Source of the DNA: Actinomycetota bacterium
Lineage (GTDB): Bacteria; Actinomycetota; Actinomycetes; Streptosporangiales; Streptosporangiaceae
Length of the DNA stretch: 64,000 nt
Direction: 5' to 3'
Assembly (NCBI GenBank): GCA_027314515.1
Contig: DAHVAR010000092.1
Coordinates: 1-64,000, forward strand
Shown piece by piece: positions 41,759 through 50,885 of the stretch. The notes beneath the pieces are model-generated. The model saw only the letters and a program-made list of their open reading frames with translations, was not told the DNA's origin and searched no databases. The position numbers and the translations under genes were made by a program. Position 1 is the first letter of the stretch. Each line of letters opens with the position of its first letter.

Positions 41759-41777
41759 GTTAGGACAGTATCCTAAC
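41759..41777. promoter_or_regulatory. Palindromic operator candidate for the ROK regulator
   Basis: GTTAGGA-N5-TCCTAAC is a perfect 7-bp inverted repeat (41759-41765 and 41771-41777) in the 201-base gap between the divergent ROK kinase operon and the ROK repressor. ROK repressors bind AT-leaning palindromes of this size and symmetry. The site is the only such palindrome I see in the gap and could control both directions. No -10/-35 boxes are certain. Confidence 0.72.
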
Positions 41778-41894
41778 TATGTGCGCCGCTACAAGCACGG
41801 TTTGATATCAGTCCGCTCGGCCCGAGCCGTCGGCGGCTTCGACGCCCATGCGCCGGTATTCGCCCGCTGACCTGCAGTGCGACAGGATGAGGAC

Positions 41895-43172
41895 GTGACG
41901 GTGACGACATGGACGCAGGCAGCCGAGAGTGCCAGCGCCGCTGGCCCGCGGCCGGCCCAGGCAGCCGGGCAGCGGGCCGGGCCAGCCGCGGGGCCGCTGC
42001 GGACTGGCCAGGCGGCCAGGCCGCAGCTGCTGCGCGCACTGAACGAGCAGCTCCTGCTGCGGCACATCCGCCAGCTCGGCCGGTGCTCGCGGGCTGAGCT
42101 AGCCCGTGTCTCCGGGCTGTCCAAGCCGACCGTCTCGCTCGCGCTCGCCAACGTGGAGCGGTCTGGCCTGGTGCGCGAGGCGGGCCAGCGGACTGGGATG
42201 CCCGGCCGGTCCGCGGTGCTGTACGAAGTGCGCCCCGAGGCCGGCTACGTGCTCGGGCTGGACGTCGGCCGCCAGTACCTGCGTGGCGCGCTGGCCGACC
42301 TGACCGGCGCGGCGATCGCAAGGTCGCAGCTGCGCGCCAGGGCGTCAAGCGCGACCGGCCGGGTCGCCGAGCTGACCAGGCTGGCGGACGAGCTGTGCGC
42401 GGACGCAGGGATCGGCCGGTCGGCCGTCACCCAGACCGTGATCGGCGCTCCCGGCGTCTACGATCCGCGCCGCAACGCGATCTCGCTGGCCGGCGAGCTG
42501 TCCGGGTGGGGCAGGCCGGCCGTGCTGGAAGGGCTGAGGGCGGCTTTCGGCCAGCAGCTCGTGGTGGAAAACGACGCCGACGCGGCGACGCTGGCCGAGC
42601 GCGAGCAAGGGCACGGGCGCGACGTCGGCACGTTCGCCTTCGTGCAGATCGGCACGGGCATCGGCATGGGCCTGATGATCGACGGCCGCCTGCATCGCGG
42701 CGTCCACGGCGTGGCCGGCGAGATCGCCTACATGCCGATCTCGGCCGGACAGGGATCCGATCCGCACGATGCCAGGCGCCGTGGCACCCTGGAGGCCGCG
42801 GGCTCGGCCGCCGCGGTGGTGCGTGCCGCCCGCCGCGCGGGGATGCGCGGGCCGGTGTCGGCTCGCCGGGTGTTCGCGGCCGCGCAGTCGGGTGACGAGC
42901 GCGCGGCCGCGGTGGTGGCCGGCGAGGCCGAGCTGGTCGCCCGGGCAGTCTGCGCGATCATCACCGTGATCGACCCTGCCCTCGTCGTGCTGGGCGGCGG
43001 CATCGGGCAGGCCCCCGGTTTCGCCGCCGCGGTCGAGGCCGAGCTGCGCAAGCTGGCCCCGGTCATGCCAGCGGTCCGGGTCAGCGCGCTCGGCACCGAG
43101 GCGATCGTCGACGGCTGCCTCGCTTCCGGCGCCGACCTGGCGTGGCAGCGGCTGACCGCGCTGCTGCCGTAG
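41895..43172 (+). CDS. ROK-family transcriptional repressor (NagC/XylR-like)
   Basis: 425 residues from GTG 41895, which has GGATGAGGA at proper distance; GTG 41877 is an alternative. After an Ala/Gly/Pro-rich leader comes the MarR-like wing: LLLRHIRQLGRCSRAELARVSGLSKPTVSLALANVERSGLV. The ROK body has LGLDVGRQYLRGAL, VENDADAATLAEREQG, QIGTGIGMGLMIDG, HGVAGEIAYMPI and VVLGGGI. The zinc-binding cysteine motif is missing. Likely represses the divergent sugar operon and is released by its sugar or sugar phosphate. Confidence 0.9.
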   Translation: MTVTTWTQAAESASAAGPRPAQAAGQRAGPAAGPLRTGQAARPQLLRALNEQLLLRHIRQLGRCSRAELARVSGLSKPTVSLALANVERSGLVREAGQRTGMPGRSAVLYEVRPEAGYVLGLDVGRQYLRGALADLTGAAIARSQLRARASSATGRVAELTRLADELCADAGIGRSAVTQTVIGAPGVYDPRRNAISLAGELSGWGRPAVLEGLRAAFGQQLVVENDADAATLAEREQGHGRDVGTFAFVQIGTGIGMGLMIDGRLHRGVHGVAGEIAYMPISAGQGSDPHDARRRGTLEAAGSAAAVVRAARRAGMRGPVSARRVFAAAQSGDERAAAVVAGEAELVARAVCAIITVIDPALVVLGGGIGQAPGFAAAVEAELRKLAPVMPAVRVSALGTEAIVDGCLASGADLAWQRLTALLP

Positions 43173-43245
43173 CCAGTGCTGGCGAAGGTCCGGTTGCGCC
43201 GGCGCTGGCGATGCTGGCCCGGGCGCGCGCACCCGCTACAGTCCT

Positions 43246-44067
43246 GTGGTGACTGCCGGTGATGATGCCCGGCGCTGTGATGCGCCCGGGACCCCAGAAA
43301 GCCAGCACGGCACCCTGAGCCTGCCGCCGCCGAGCTACCTGCGGTGGGAGATCTTCGCAGTGTTCGCGGTGTCACTCGGCGCCAGCGGCCTGAACGCCCT
43401 GCTGGACCTGATCGGCGCGCTGCTTTCCCGGCAGCCGCTCAGCAGCCAGCAGGCGCTGCTGATCGGGACGTTGTCCTCGGTCAGCTGGTTCGACCTGGTA
43501 CTGCAGCTGGTCAGCATTGCCGAGGCGCTGGCACCAGTGGTGCTCGTGCTGTACCTGATGGCGAGGTCGGGGGAGCGGCCATCGGTGATCGGCCTGGACC
43601 TGAGTCAGCCCGGCCGGGATCTGCGGCGCGGCATTGTTCTCGCGGCAATCATCGGCGGTGCCGGACTGGGTCTGTATGTAGCCGCGTTCCGGCTTGGAAT
43701 GAGCTTGAACATCGTGCCGGAATCGCTGCCGGCGGTCTGGTGGCGGATCCCGGTGCTGCTACTCAGCGCGGCCCACGACGGGCTGCTGGAAGAGATCCTG
43801 GTCATCGGCTACCTGCTGCGGCGGCTGGATCAGCTCGGCTGGACGCCGTGGAAGGCCATCGCCGTTGCCGCGGTGCTGCGCGGCTCCTACCACCTCTACC
43901 AGGGGTTCGGCGCGTTCGCCGGGAACGCCGCGATGGGCGTCATCTTCGGTGTCCTGTACCGCCGGTGGGGGCGGGTGACGCCGCTGATCATCGCGCACAC
44001 CTTGATCGACGCGGTGACGTTCGTTGGCTACGCGGCACTCGCCCACAAGGTCTCGTGGCTGCCGTGA
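43246..44067 (+). CDS. CPBP-family intramembrane glutamic protease
   Basis: 273 residues, about eight hydrophobic segments. The Abi/CaaX-type motifs are present: motif 1 HDGLLEEILVIGYLLRRL (Glu-Glu and following Arg), motif 2 RGSYHLYQGFGAFAGNAAMG (His) and motif 4 TPLIIAHTLIDAV (His). The family includes prenyl-protein protease Rce1 and bacteriocin self-immunity proteins; bacterial substrates are mostly unknown. It starts 73 bases after the ROK regulator with no evident functional link. Confidence 0.87.
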   Translation: MVTAGDDARRCDAPGTPESQHGTLSLPPPSYLRWEIFAVFAVSLGASGLNALLDLIGALLSRQPLSSQQALLIGTLSSVSWFDLVLQLVSIAEALAPVVLVLYLMARSGERPSVIGLDLSQPGRDLRRGIVLAAIIGGAGLGLYVAAFRLGMSLNIVPESLPAVWWRIPVLLLSAAHDGLLEEILVIGYLLRRLDQLGWTPWKAIAVAAVLRGSYHLYQGFGAFAGNAAMGVIFGVLYRRWGRVTPLIIAHTLIDAVTFVGYAALAHKVSWLP

Positions 44068-44080
44068 CGCGGGCCCGACG

Positions 44081-44629
44081 CTACCGGCCGAGCGCCTTGA
44101 GCACGACCGCGCCGGGCAGGCTGGCCAGCGCGGCACCGGGCAGGGTCAGCTTCGAGTGCCGCACCCCGCTGCCGATGACCACACGTTGTGCCTGTGCTAC
44201 CGCCGCGTCCACGAAGACCGGCCAGTCGGCCGGCAGCCCGATCGGGGTGATCCCGCCGTACTCCATCCCGGTCAGTTCGACTGCCTGATCCGCCGGCGCG
44301 AACGACGCCTTGCGGACGTCCAGCTCGCGCTTTACCAGCCCGTTAACGTCCGCCCTCGTGGTGGCGAGCACCATGCACGCGGCCATCCTGGCTTCCCCGC
44401 CACGGCGGCCAGCGACGACCACGCAGTTCGCGGACTCATTCAGCGCGACCGCGTACCGCTGGCAGAACGCGGCCGTGTCCGCCAGCGCGGGGTCGATCTC
44501 GGCTACGCCCACTTCGCCGACGTCGATCTTGCCGTCCAGGCTGGCCAGCGCGGCCGCCACCGGCGCACCCAGCAGGTCGAGGCGGTCCAGGGCGGGAACG
44601 GCGGCCAGGCTGCCGATGCGCATGCTCAC
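44081..44629 (-). CDS. YbaK/EbsC-family aminoacyl-tRNA deacylase-like protein
   Basis: 182 residues. The YbaK fold is marked by YAVALNESANCVVVAGRRGGEARMAACMVLATTRADVNGLVKREL and GMEYGGITPIGLPADWPVFVDAAVA. The family removes mischarged amino acids from tRNAs (for example Cys-tRNA-Pro) in trans. The conserved lysine is present in LVKRELDVRKASFA. Converges with the CPBP gene, 13 bases apart. Confidence 0.87.
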   Translation of the reverse strand: MSMRIGSLAAVPALDRLDLLGAPVAAALASLDGKIDVGEVGVAEIDPALADTAAFCQRYAVALNESANCVVVAGRRGGEARMAACMVLATTRADVNGLVKRELDVRKASFAPADQAVELTGMEYGGITPIGLPADWPVFVDAAVAQAQRVVIGSGVRHSKLTLPGAALASLPGAVVLKALGR

Positions 44630-44724
44630 CCGCCAGAGTCTAGGGGCAATGCTGGGGAGGTAAGGGGTTGCGGCGTGCTGTCAAGCGGCTCGGCTGAGTT
44701 CGCGGTGTTCGCCGGACATGAGCG

Positions 44725-44781
44725 ACGGAGGTCCGGTATGACGGGTGTCGACCAAGATCACCTGCCGCGAAGGACCTCCGT
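44725..44781. repeat. 10-bp inverted repeat before the IS4 fragment
   Basis: ACGGAGGTCC (44725-44734) and GGACCTCCGT (44772-44781) are perfect arms separated by 37 bases. They lie just before the transposase-like reading frame, and could be part of the insertion sequence's left end or a control hairpin for its transposase. Confidence 0.6.
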
Positions 44782-45120
44782 TGCGCGTTCAGTCAGCCAT
44801 CAGTTCTGCGGTTGTGGCCATTACCAGGACGATCGCGGTGGCTGCGGGGGCGTTCGGCCCGGGGCATCTGGGTGAGCTGACGCAGATCGTGCCGTTCGGG
44901 CTGGCGGATGCGGTGCTGGAGGAGGCCGGTGCCACCGAGCGGCGCCTGCGGCTGCTGCCCTCGCGGGTCGGGCTGTATTTCGTGCTCGGGATGGTCTTGT
45001 TCCCCGGTACCGGGTACCGGGGGTCTGGGCGAGACTGACAGCTGCGCTGGAGGCGGCGTGTCCGGACCTGAAGGCGCTGCGGGACCTGCGGCGAGGCCGT
45101 GCCGGGAAGCTCTGCTTGGA
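44781..45120 (+). pseudogene. IS4-family transposase N-terminal fragment
   Basis: From TTG 44781 the frame reads GAFGPGHLGELTQIVPFGLADAVLEE, RRLRLLPSRVGLYFVLGMVLFP, as in the N-terminal domain of actinobacterial IS4 transposases. Near 45020 the match moves to the next frame (VWARLTAALEAACPDLKALRDLRRGRAG), then is cut off where the hipBA operator begins. The DDE catalytic domain is absent. A dead remnant, about one quarter of a full element. Confidence 0.8.
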
Positions 45121-45121
45121 C

Positions 45122-45147
45122 TTAACGACTGGTAAGACCGTCGTTAA
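45122..45147. promoter_or_regulatory. Inverted repeat, probable HipB operator
   Basis: TTAACGAC (45122-45129) and GTCGTTAA (45140-45147) form a perfect 8-bp dyad with a 10-base spacer, ending nine bases before the first ATG of hipB. HipB-type antitoxins repress their own operon by binding such dyads. A TACTAT box follows at 45152-45157, placed to serve as a -10 element for a near-leaderless message starting at ATG 45165. Confidence 0.75.
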
Positions 45148-45155
45148 ATGTTACT

Positions 45156-45482
45156 ATGGAGGCTATGGTCGCCAGTAAGACTGCTACGCATGTGACTCCT
45201 CTCGCGGTGTCGCGCGCCCTTCGGGTGCTTGGCACGCACCTGTCGGACTGGCGGAAACTGCAGCGCCTGACTACGGCGCAGGTCGCCGAGCGGGCGGGCA
45301 TCTCCCGGGATACGCTGCGCTCGATCGAGCAGGGCAGGGGCACCGCGAGCACGGAGAACCTAGTGCGCGTGCTCCGGGTTCTGGGAATCCTCGATAGTGC
45401 CGTTACCGCGACGGACCCCTACCAGACGGACGTCGGACGGCTGCGTGCGGACGAGATCCTGCCCAGGCGGGTGCGCGGCTGA
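45156..45482 (+). CDS. hipB: HipB-like XRE-family antitoxin
   Basis: 108 residues (105 if ATG 45165 is used; neither ATG has a well-spaced ribosome-binding site). The helix-turn-helix reads LSDWRKLQRLTTAQVAERAGISRDTLRSIEQGRG, followed by a Leu/Val-rich dimerisation helix. It should bind the dyad just upstream and neutralise the HipA kinase encoded next. The TGA overlaps the hipA ATG by one base. Confidence 0.88.
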   Translation: MEAMVASKTATHVTPLAVSRALRVLGTHLSDWRKLQRLTTAQVAERAGISRDTLRSIEQGRGTASTENLVRVLRVLGILDSAVTATDPYQTDVGRLRADEILPRRVRG

Positions 45483-46738
45483 TGGCACCGCGGGATCCAG
45501 TCGAGGTCACCGTGCAGGTCGGCGGGCGGGAACTGGTCGCCGGCCTGCTCTGGGTGCATGAGCGCGGCGGGCCGTCGGCGTCGTTCCGTTACTCCGATTC
45601 TTTTCTGTCCGGCCCGGACGCTTACGCGCTCGATCCCGCTCTGCCGAAGTCATCCGGCATCTTCCACACGCCGCCGGGCAAGGCCATGTTCGGCTCGTTC
45701 GCCGACAGCGCGCCGGATCGCTGGGGTGAGAACCTCGTGCGCCGCGCGGAACGCGAGCGCGCCCGCGCGGCCTCGGTTGCCCCGCGAACGCTGGGCAAGG
45801 CAGATTTCCTGCTCGGGGTACGCGACGACGCGCGCCAGGGCGCCATCCGGTTCCGCCAGCCGGGAACCACCGCCTACTTTTCCTCGCATCGGCAGGCGGT
45901 GCCCCGCATGATTGAACTGCCTAGATTGCTGCGCGCGATTGATCACCTGGACGTCGAGGATGCCGATGACCGTGACCTGACGGACCTGATCGACGCTGGC
46001 AGCTCACTCGGCGGCGCACGCCCCAAGGCCGCGGTGATCGATGGCTCGGGCAGGCTGGCGATCGCGAAGTTTCCCCGCTCGGGCAGCGACGAGTGGGATA
46101 TCGCCGGATGGGAAGAGGTTCAGCTCCGCCTGGCCCGCCTAGCGGGACTCTCCGCCGCGGCGTCGGAGCTTTTGCTCGTGGCCGGACGCCGGGTGCTGCT
46201 CGTGCACCGCTTCGACCGGCGAGACGGATCCCGGACAGGGTTCGCCAGCGCGCTCACCATGCTCGAAGCAGCCGATGGCGAGCTGCGCAGCTACCTGGAG
46301 ATCGCTGAGGTCATCGAGTTGCACTCCACCAGGCCAGCTGCCGACCTGCGAGAACTGTACCGGCGTGTGATCTTCTCGATCCTCACCGCTAACACCGATG
46401 ATCACCTGCGCAACCATGCATTCCTCAGGGAACGGCGCGGCTGGGCGCTGTCCCCGGCATATGACCTCAACCCGAATCCGAATGCGCCAGGGCGTCTCAG
46501 CACCGCCATCGACATCGATGACACTACAGCCAGCGTCGAGCTGGCCCTGTCTGTCAGCGGCCACTTTCGTCTGTCATCTGCCGAGGCGCGGGAGCTCACC
46601 GGCGAGATCGAGCGGGCAACTGCGGGCTGGCGTCGCGAAGCCCTCGGTCTCGGTTTGCCGAGGCAGCAGATCGACCTGATGGCTGCCGCCTATGAGACCA
46701 GTCAGCGCCAAGCGGCCCGCGCCATTGCCCTGGGCTAG
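45482..46738 (+). CDS. hipA: HipA-family serine/threonine kinase toxin
   Basis: 418 residues. N-terminal HipA_N domain: VHERGGPSASFRYSDSFL and MFGSFADSAPDRWGENLVRR. Kinase domain: AGSSLGGARPKAAV (nucleotide loop), LAIAKFPRSGSDEWDI, LLVHRFDRR, catalytic segment ANTDDHLRNHAFL and metal segment LSPAYDLNPNP. All family blocks are present, so the toxin is probably active. HipA phosphorylates glutamyl-tRNA synthetase in E. coli, giving growth arrest; the target here is unknown. Coupled to hipB. Confidence 0.92.
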   Translation: MAPRDPVEVTVQVGGRELVAGLLWVHERGGPSASFRYSDSFLSGPDAYALDPALPKSSGIFHTPPGKAMFGSFADSAPDRWGENLVRRAERERARAASVAPRTLGKADFLLGVRDDARQGAIRFRQPGTTAYFSSHRQAVPRMIELPRLLRAIDHLDVEDADDRDLTDLIDAGSSLGGARPKAAVIDGSGRLAIAKFPRSGSDEWDIAGWEEVQLRLARLAGLSAAASELLLVAGRRVLLVHRFDRRDGSRTGFASALTMLEAADGELRSYLEIAEVIELHSTRPAADLRELYRRVIFSILTANTDDHLRNHAFLRERRGWALSPAYDLNPNPNAPGRLSTAIDIDDTTASVELALSVSGHFRLSSAEARELTGEIERATAGWRREALGLGLPRQQIDLMAAAYETSQRQAARAIALG

Positions 46739-46843
46739 CGAAGCCCCTGCGGGACGGTCGTCAAGCCGACGCCGGGGTCGCACGCTCGTCTTTCACGCGG
46801 CTCAGTAGCTAGCAAGGCCGATTCTCGGTCCGGCCCGCCAACG

Positions 46844-47899
46844 CTAACCGGAGGGCAGGCTGCCCAGTTTCGCGCTGCCCGCGTGAACTGCGGCGCTGCC
46901 CCGCGTGTAGCGGATGGTCACCGACGTTCCGGGCTGGAGCCCGGACAGGGTGGCCTCGAGCTGCTCGAGGCTGGCAACGCTGCGACGGTTGATGCCGACG
47001 ATGATGTCGCCCTTACGCAGCCCGGCGCTGGCGGCGGTGCCGCCGGCCGTGACCCCGAGCACGGCGACGCCGGCCGGCTCGCCGGACTCGCTGGCCGCCG
47101 TCTGCGCCGTGATCCCGAGGGTCCCGCGGCCGGTGCTGACGACCTTCCCGTACTTGATGATCTGGTTGGCGATGTTCCGCACGGTATTGCTGGGGATGGC
47201 GAAGCCGATCCCGGGCGCGGCGCCGGCCTCGCCGGGCAGCCTGGCCGCGAGCGTGGGTATCCCGATGACCTCGCTGCCGAGAGTCACGAGCGCGCCGCCG
47301 CTGTTGCCCGGGTTGATCGCGGCGCTGGTCTGGATCGCGGGGCTGATCAGTGCCCGCGCCCCGGTCGGCTCGCCGGCGCCGACGATCCTGCCGGTAGCCG
47401 AGATGATGCCCTGGGTAACGCTGTCGGTGAGGCCCAGCGGGTTACCCATCGCCAGCACGATCTCGCCGATCTGCGCGGTGTTCGAGTCGGCGAACTTAGC
47501 CGGCTTCAGGCTGCCGGCGTCGCTGTTTACCCGGATCACGGCCAGGTCGTCCGGGGGGGAGGTGCCGACGACCGTCCCGGTCAGTGACTTGTTCCCCACC
47601 GCCTCCTGTATCTTCACGCTCTTGGCGGTGCCGACAACGTGCTCGTTGGTGACGATGTGACCGTGCCGGTCATAGACCACGCCAGATCCCGTCGAAGTGG
47701 CGGTAGTGATCTGCACGACCGACGGCAGGACGCTGCGAACGGCCTGCTCGTACTGCATCTGGAGCCTGGACGGGGAGACGCTCGTGCTGGCCGCGCCGCC
47801 GCCCGCGCACCCGGCCAGCACGGCCACCGTCGCGACGGCCGCTGCCATCGCCGCCAGGCCCGAGAATCCGGGCGCGCGTGATCTGGACCACGACCCCAC
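46844..47899 (-). CDS. HtrA/DegP-like serine protease lipoprotein with PDZ domain
   Basis: 351 residues. Signal peptide with lipobox AVLAGC (Cys31) tethers it to the outer membrane face. S1C triad: His87 (VTNEHVVG), Asp118 (PDDLAVIRV), Ser200 (INPGNSGGAL). One PDZ domain (about 255-345) has GLRKGDIIVGINRRSV. It likely degrades or refolds damaged exported proteins. Actinobacterial HtrA proteins are more often helix-anchored; here the anchor is a lipid. It converges with hipA and diverges from the amidase with a 47-base gap. Confidence 0.92.
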   Translation of the reverse strand: MGSWSRSRAPGFSGLAAMAAAVATVAVLAGCAGGGAASTSVSPSRLQMQYEQAVRSVLPSVVQITTATSTGSGVVYDRHGHIVTNEHVVGTAKSVKIQEAVGNKSLTGTVVGTSPPDDLAVIRVNSDAGSLKPAKFADSNTAQIGEIVLAMGNPLGLTDSVTQGIISATGRIVGAGEPTGARALISPAIQTSAAINPGNSGGALVTLGSEVIGIPTLAARLPGEAGAAPGIGFAIPSNTVRNIANQIIKYGKVVSTGRGTLGITAQTAASESGEPAGVAVLGVTAGGTAASAGLRKGDIIVGINRRSVASLEQLEATLSGLQPGTSVTIRYTRGSAAVHAGSAKLGSLPSG

Positions 47900-47946
47900 G
47901 GAAATCCCCCCGGTGACGATTCGCCTATGGCCCTATTCTGTCCAGC

Positions 47947-49437
47947 ATGTCGTTGACTGAATCACTTGCGGAGGCCGTGGGCGCGACCGGTCTCACGGCC
48001 GCGAACGCCACCGCGGCCGGCCTCGGCCAGGCACTGGAGCGCGGCACGATTACCGCCGCTGAGCTGGCCGGCTTCTACCTGGCCAGGATTGAGCGCCTGA
48101 ACCCGGCCCTGAACGCGGTCATCACGGTGAGCCCGGACGTCGCGGCGGAGGCGGCGGCAAGCGACGGACGCCGGGCTGCCGGGGCAGGACGGGGGCCACT
48201 TGAGGGCATCCCGGTGCTGATCAAGGACAATGTGTCGGCAGCCGGGCTGCCGGGCACCGCGGGGTCTCCGGCGCTGCTGGGAGCCGACGCGGCCGATGCG
48301 TTCCTGGTCACCGGGCTGCGCGCAGCCGGCGCGGTGATCCTCGGCAAGGCGAACCTGTCGGAGTGGGCCAACTTCCGCTCGCGGCCGTCAAGCAGCGGGC
48401 TCAGCACCCTCGGCGGCCAGGCGGTGAACCCGCATGGCAGCGGTCGCAGCCCATCCGGTTCGAGTTCGGGCTCGGCGGTCGCGGTGGCGGCCGGGCTGGC
48501 GCCCGTCGCGGTCGGCACCGAGACCGACGGCTCGATCGTCTCCCCCGCCGCCGCCTGCGGCGTGGTCGGGATCAAGCCGACGGTCGGCCTGGTCAGCAGG
48601 TCCGGCATCGTGCCGATCTCGGCCGCTCAGGACACTGCCGGGCCGATGGCGGCCACCGTGGCCGACGCGGCCGCCCTGCTGACGGCCATGGCCGGCGCCG
48701 ATCCGGCCGATCAGGCGACGCAGGCCGCGACGGCCAACGCGACCAGCTACGCCGCGTTCCTTGACCCGGCCGGCCTGGACGGCGCGCGAGTCGGGGTCTG
48801 GCGGGCCGGCTCGGCGCAGGCGGGAGCGGGCACGACAGCCGTGCTCGACGCGGCACTGGCGGTGCTGCGCGGGCAGGGCGCGGTGGTCGTGGACCCGGTC
48901 GAGCTGACCGGCGCGGACCAGCTGGGCGAGCCGGAGTTCGCCGCCCTGACGCACGAGTTCAAGCACGACCTCAACGCGTACCTGTCGGGACTAGGCGGCG
49001 ACCATCCCGCTGACCTGGCCGGCTTGATTGCCTTTAATTCCCGGAACGCGGCCCGCGTGCTCGCTCACTTCGGCCAGGAACTGTTCGAGGCAGCGCAGGC
49101 AACCAGCGGTGACCTCGGCGACCCGGATTATCTCGAGGCCAGGTCGGCAGCGAACCGGATAGCCCGCGACGCCCTCGACGCGGCGCTCGCCACCCACCGG
49201 CTCGATGCCGTGATCGCACTGACCGGGCACCCGGCCTGGCTTATCGACCACGTGCTGGGCGATTACCACGGATGGGGCACGTCGGGACCGGCCGCCGTCG
49301 CGGGCTACCCGGCTATCACCGTCCCCGCTGGCCGGGTGAGCGGGCTTCCGGTCGGCCTGTCGTTCATGGGCCCTGCCTGGAGTGAGCCCAGGCTGATCGA
49401 ACTGGCGTACGCCTATGAGCTCGCCCGGCAGCGCTAG
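47947..49437 (+). CDS. Amidase signature family hydrolase
   Basis: 496 residues. The Ser-cisSer-Lys triad is seen as Lys93 ([11 protein letters not shown]), the Gly/Ser-rich signature [16 protein letters not shown] (about 169-184) and nucleophile Ser196 ([13 protein letters not shown]). Closest by eye to stand-alone amidases of secondary metabolism rather than GatA, since GatB/C genes are absent and the C-terminus has [23 protein letters not shown]. No signal peptide. Its end overlaps the region before mshC by a few tens of bases at most. Confidence 0.9.
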   Translation: MSLTESLAEAVGATGLTAANATAAGLGQALERGTITAAELAGFYLARIERLNPALNAVITVSPDVAAEAAASDGRRAAGAGRGPLEGIPVLIKDNVSAAGLPGTAGSPALLGADAADAFLVTGLRAAGAVILGKANLSEWANFRSRPSSSGLSTLGGQAVNPHGSGRSPSGSSSGSAVAVAAGLAPVAVGTETDGSIVSPAAACGVVGIKPTVGLVSRSGIVPISAAQDTAGPMAATVADAAALLTAMAGADPADQATQAATANATSYAAFLDPAGLDGARVGVWRAGSAQAGAGTTAVLDAALAVLRGQGAVVVDPVELTGADQLGEPEFAALTHEFKHDLNAYLSGLGGDHPADLAGLIAFNSRNAARVLAHFGQELFEAAQATSGDLGDPDYLEARSAANRIARDALDAALATHRLDAVIALTGHPAWLIDHVLGDYHGWGTSGPAAVAGYPAITVPAGRVSGLPVGLSFMGPAWSEPRLIELAYAYELARQR

Positions 49438-49453
49438 CGATAACCTGGCACCC

Positions 49454-50749
49454 ATGATGTCCTGGCCCGCCGCTGACCTGCCCGATCTGCCTGGCACCGG
49501 CCCCGAGCCGCTGATCTGGGACACGGCGACCGGCTCGCTGGCCGTCGCAGCGCCAGGCCCGACGGCGACGCTGTACGCCTGCGGGATCACGCCTTATGAC
49601 GCGACCCACGTCGGGCATGCGGCCACCTACCTGGCCTGGGACCTGCTGGTCCGCTCCTGGCGGGATGCCGGGAAGCGAGTGCGGTATGTCCAGAACGTTA
49701 CCGACGTCGACGACCCGTTGCTCGAGCGCGCTGCCCGCGACGGGGAGGACTGGCGCGACCTCGCCGACCGGGAAATAGCTGACTTCCGGGCTGACATGGC
49801 CGCACTGCGGATACTGCCGCCGGCGCATTACATCGGGGCTGTCGAGGCCCTGCCGCTGATCGAGACCTTCAACCAGCGGCTGTCGGAGCGGGGGTCGCTG
49901 TACGAGCTTGACGGCGACACCTACTTCTCCCGCGCCGCCGATCCTGCCTTCGGCTCGGTGTCCGGGCTGGACAGCGAGACGATGGTGAGGCTATGTGCGG
50001 AGAACGGCGGAGACCCGGCACGGCCCGGCAAGAAAGATCCGGTCGATCCGCTGGTCTGGCTCGGGCAGCGGCCGGGTGAGCCGTCCTGGCCGTCTGCTCT
50101 CGGCGAGGGCAGGCCAGGATGGCACGTGGAATGCGCAGCCATCGCTACCCACTACCTCGGCCGCACATTCGACGTTCAGGCCGGCGGCCGGGACCTGATC
50201 TTCCCGCATCACGAGATGAGCGCGGCGCACGCCAGGGTGGCGCTTGACGGCGACGGGGAGCCGCCGTTCGCGCGCCGCTACGCGCACTCGGCCATGGTCC
50301 GGTTCGACGGCGAGAAGATGTCGAAGTCGCGCGGGAACCTGGTGTTCGTCTCTGCGCTGCTGGCGGCTGGCAACGATCCGATGGCAATCCGACTGGCGAT
50401 CATCTCGCATCACTACCGGCCCGACTGGGACTGGACTGCTGACTCGCTTGAGTCGGCGTCGTCCCGTCTGACCGCCTGGCGCACGGCCGTTGCCGCAGCC
50501 ACGCCAGCCGGCTGGCCCGCTGCCGCCGACGGCCGCGCTGGCTATCCCGCCGACGGCCCCGCTGCCGGTGACGGGGCAGGTCAGCGGGTGCTGGCCAGGA
50601 TGCGCGAGCGACTCGCTGACGATCTTGACGCGCCCGGCGCGATCGAGGTCATCGACGAGTGGGCGCGGGTAGCGGCGGCGGGGCAAGCGGAAGGGTCGGG
50701 GCCGCTCGTTCGCGCCGCCGTCGACGCGCTGCTGGGCATCGCGCTCTAG
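49454..50749 (+). CDS. mshC: L-cysteine:GlcN-Ins ligase MshC (mycothiol biosynthesis)
   Basis: 431 residues from ATG 49454; earlier start codons would run into the amidase. Cysteinyl-tRNA-synthetase-like catalytic domain: zinc ligands Cys43 ([16 protein letters not shown]), Cys227 ([13 protein letters not shown]) and the following His, HIGH-like THVGH (51-55), [10 protein letters not shown] and KMSKS at 288-292. It couples cysteine to glucosaminyl-inositol in the penultimate step of mycothiol synthesis, in the cytoplasm. The missing anticodon-binding domain separates it from CysS. Strong sign of an actinomycete. Confidence 0.95.
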   Translation: MMSWPAADLPDLPGTGPEPLIWDTATGSLAVAAPGPTATLYACGITPYDATHVGHAATYLAWDLLVRSWRDAGKRVRYVQNVTDVDDPLLERAARDGEDWRDLADREIADFRADMAALRILPPAHYIGAVEALPLIETFNQRLSERGSLYELDGDTYFSRAADPAFGSVSGLDSETMVRLCAENGGDPARPGKKDPVDPLVWLGQRPGEPSWPSALGEGRPGWHVECAAIATHYLGRTFDVQAGGRDLIFPHHEMSAAHARVALDGDGEPPFARRYAHSAMVRFDGEKMSKSRGNLVFVSALLAAGNDPMAIRLAIISHHYRPDWDWTADSLESASSRLTAWRTAVAAATPAGWPAAADGRAGYPADGPAAGDGAGQRVLARMRERLADDLDAPGAIEVIDEWARVAAAGQAEGSGPLVRAAVDALLGIAL

Positions 50750-50885
50750 CCGGGCAGGCCGCCTTTTCCCGCGAAGGCGCCAGTTGTCAACGCGATTCCC
50801 CGCGCTGTGTGCCACCTGCCTTCGCCCCCACCGGGCAGTGATTATCCCGTCGCTGCCGCTGGCTGCCGGTTCCGATGCTGGTTTC

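Noticed and set aside
40608-43172. Glucokinase-type ROK enzymes with a zinc motif
   Set aside because: Neither ROK protein contains the C-x-CG-x2-GC motif, so I do not name either as glucokinase or NagC.
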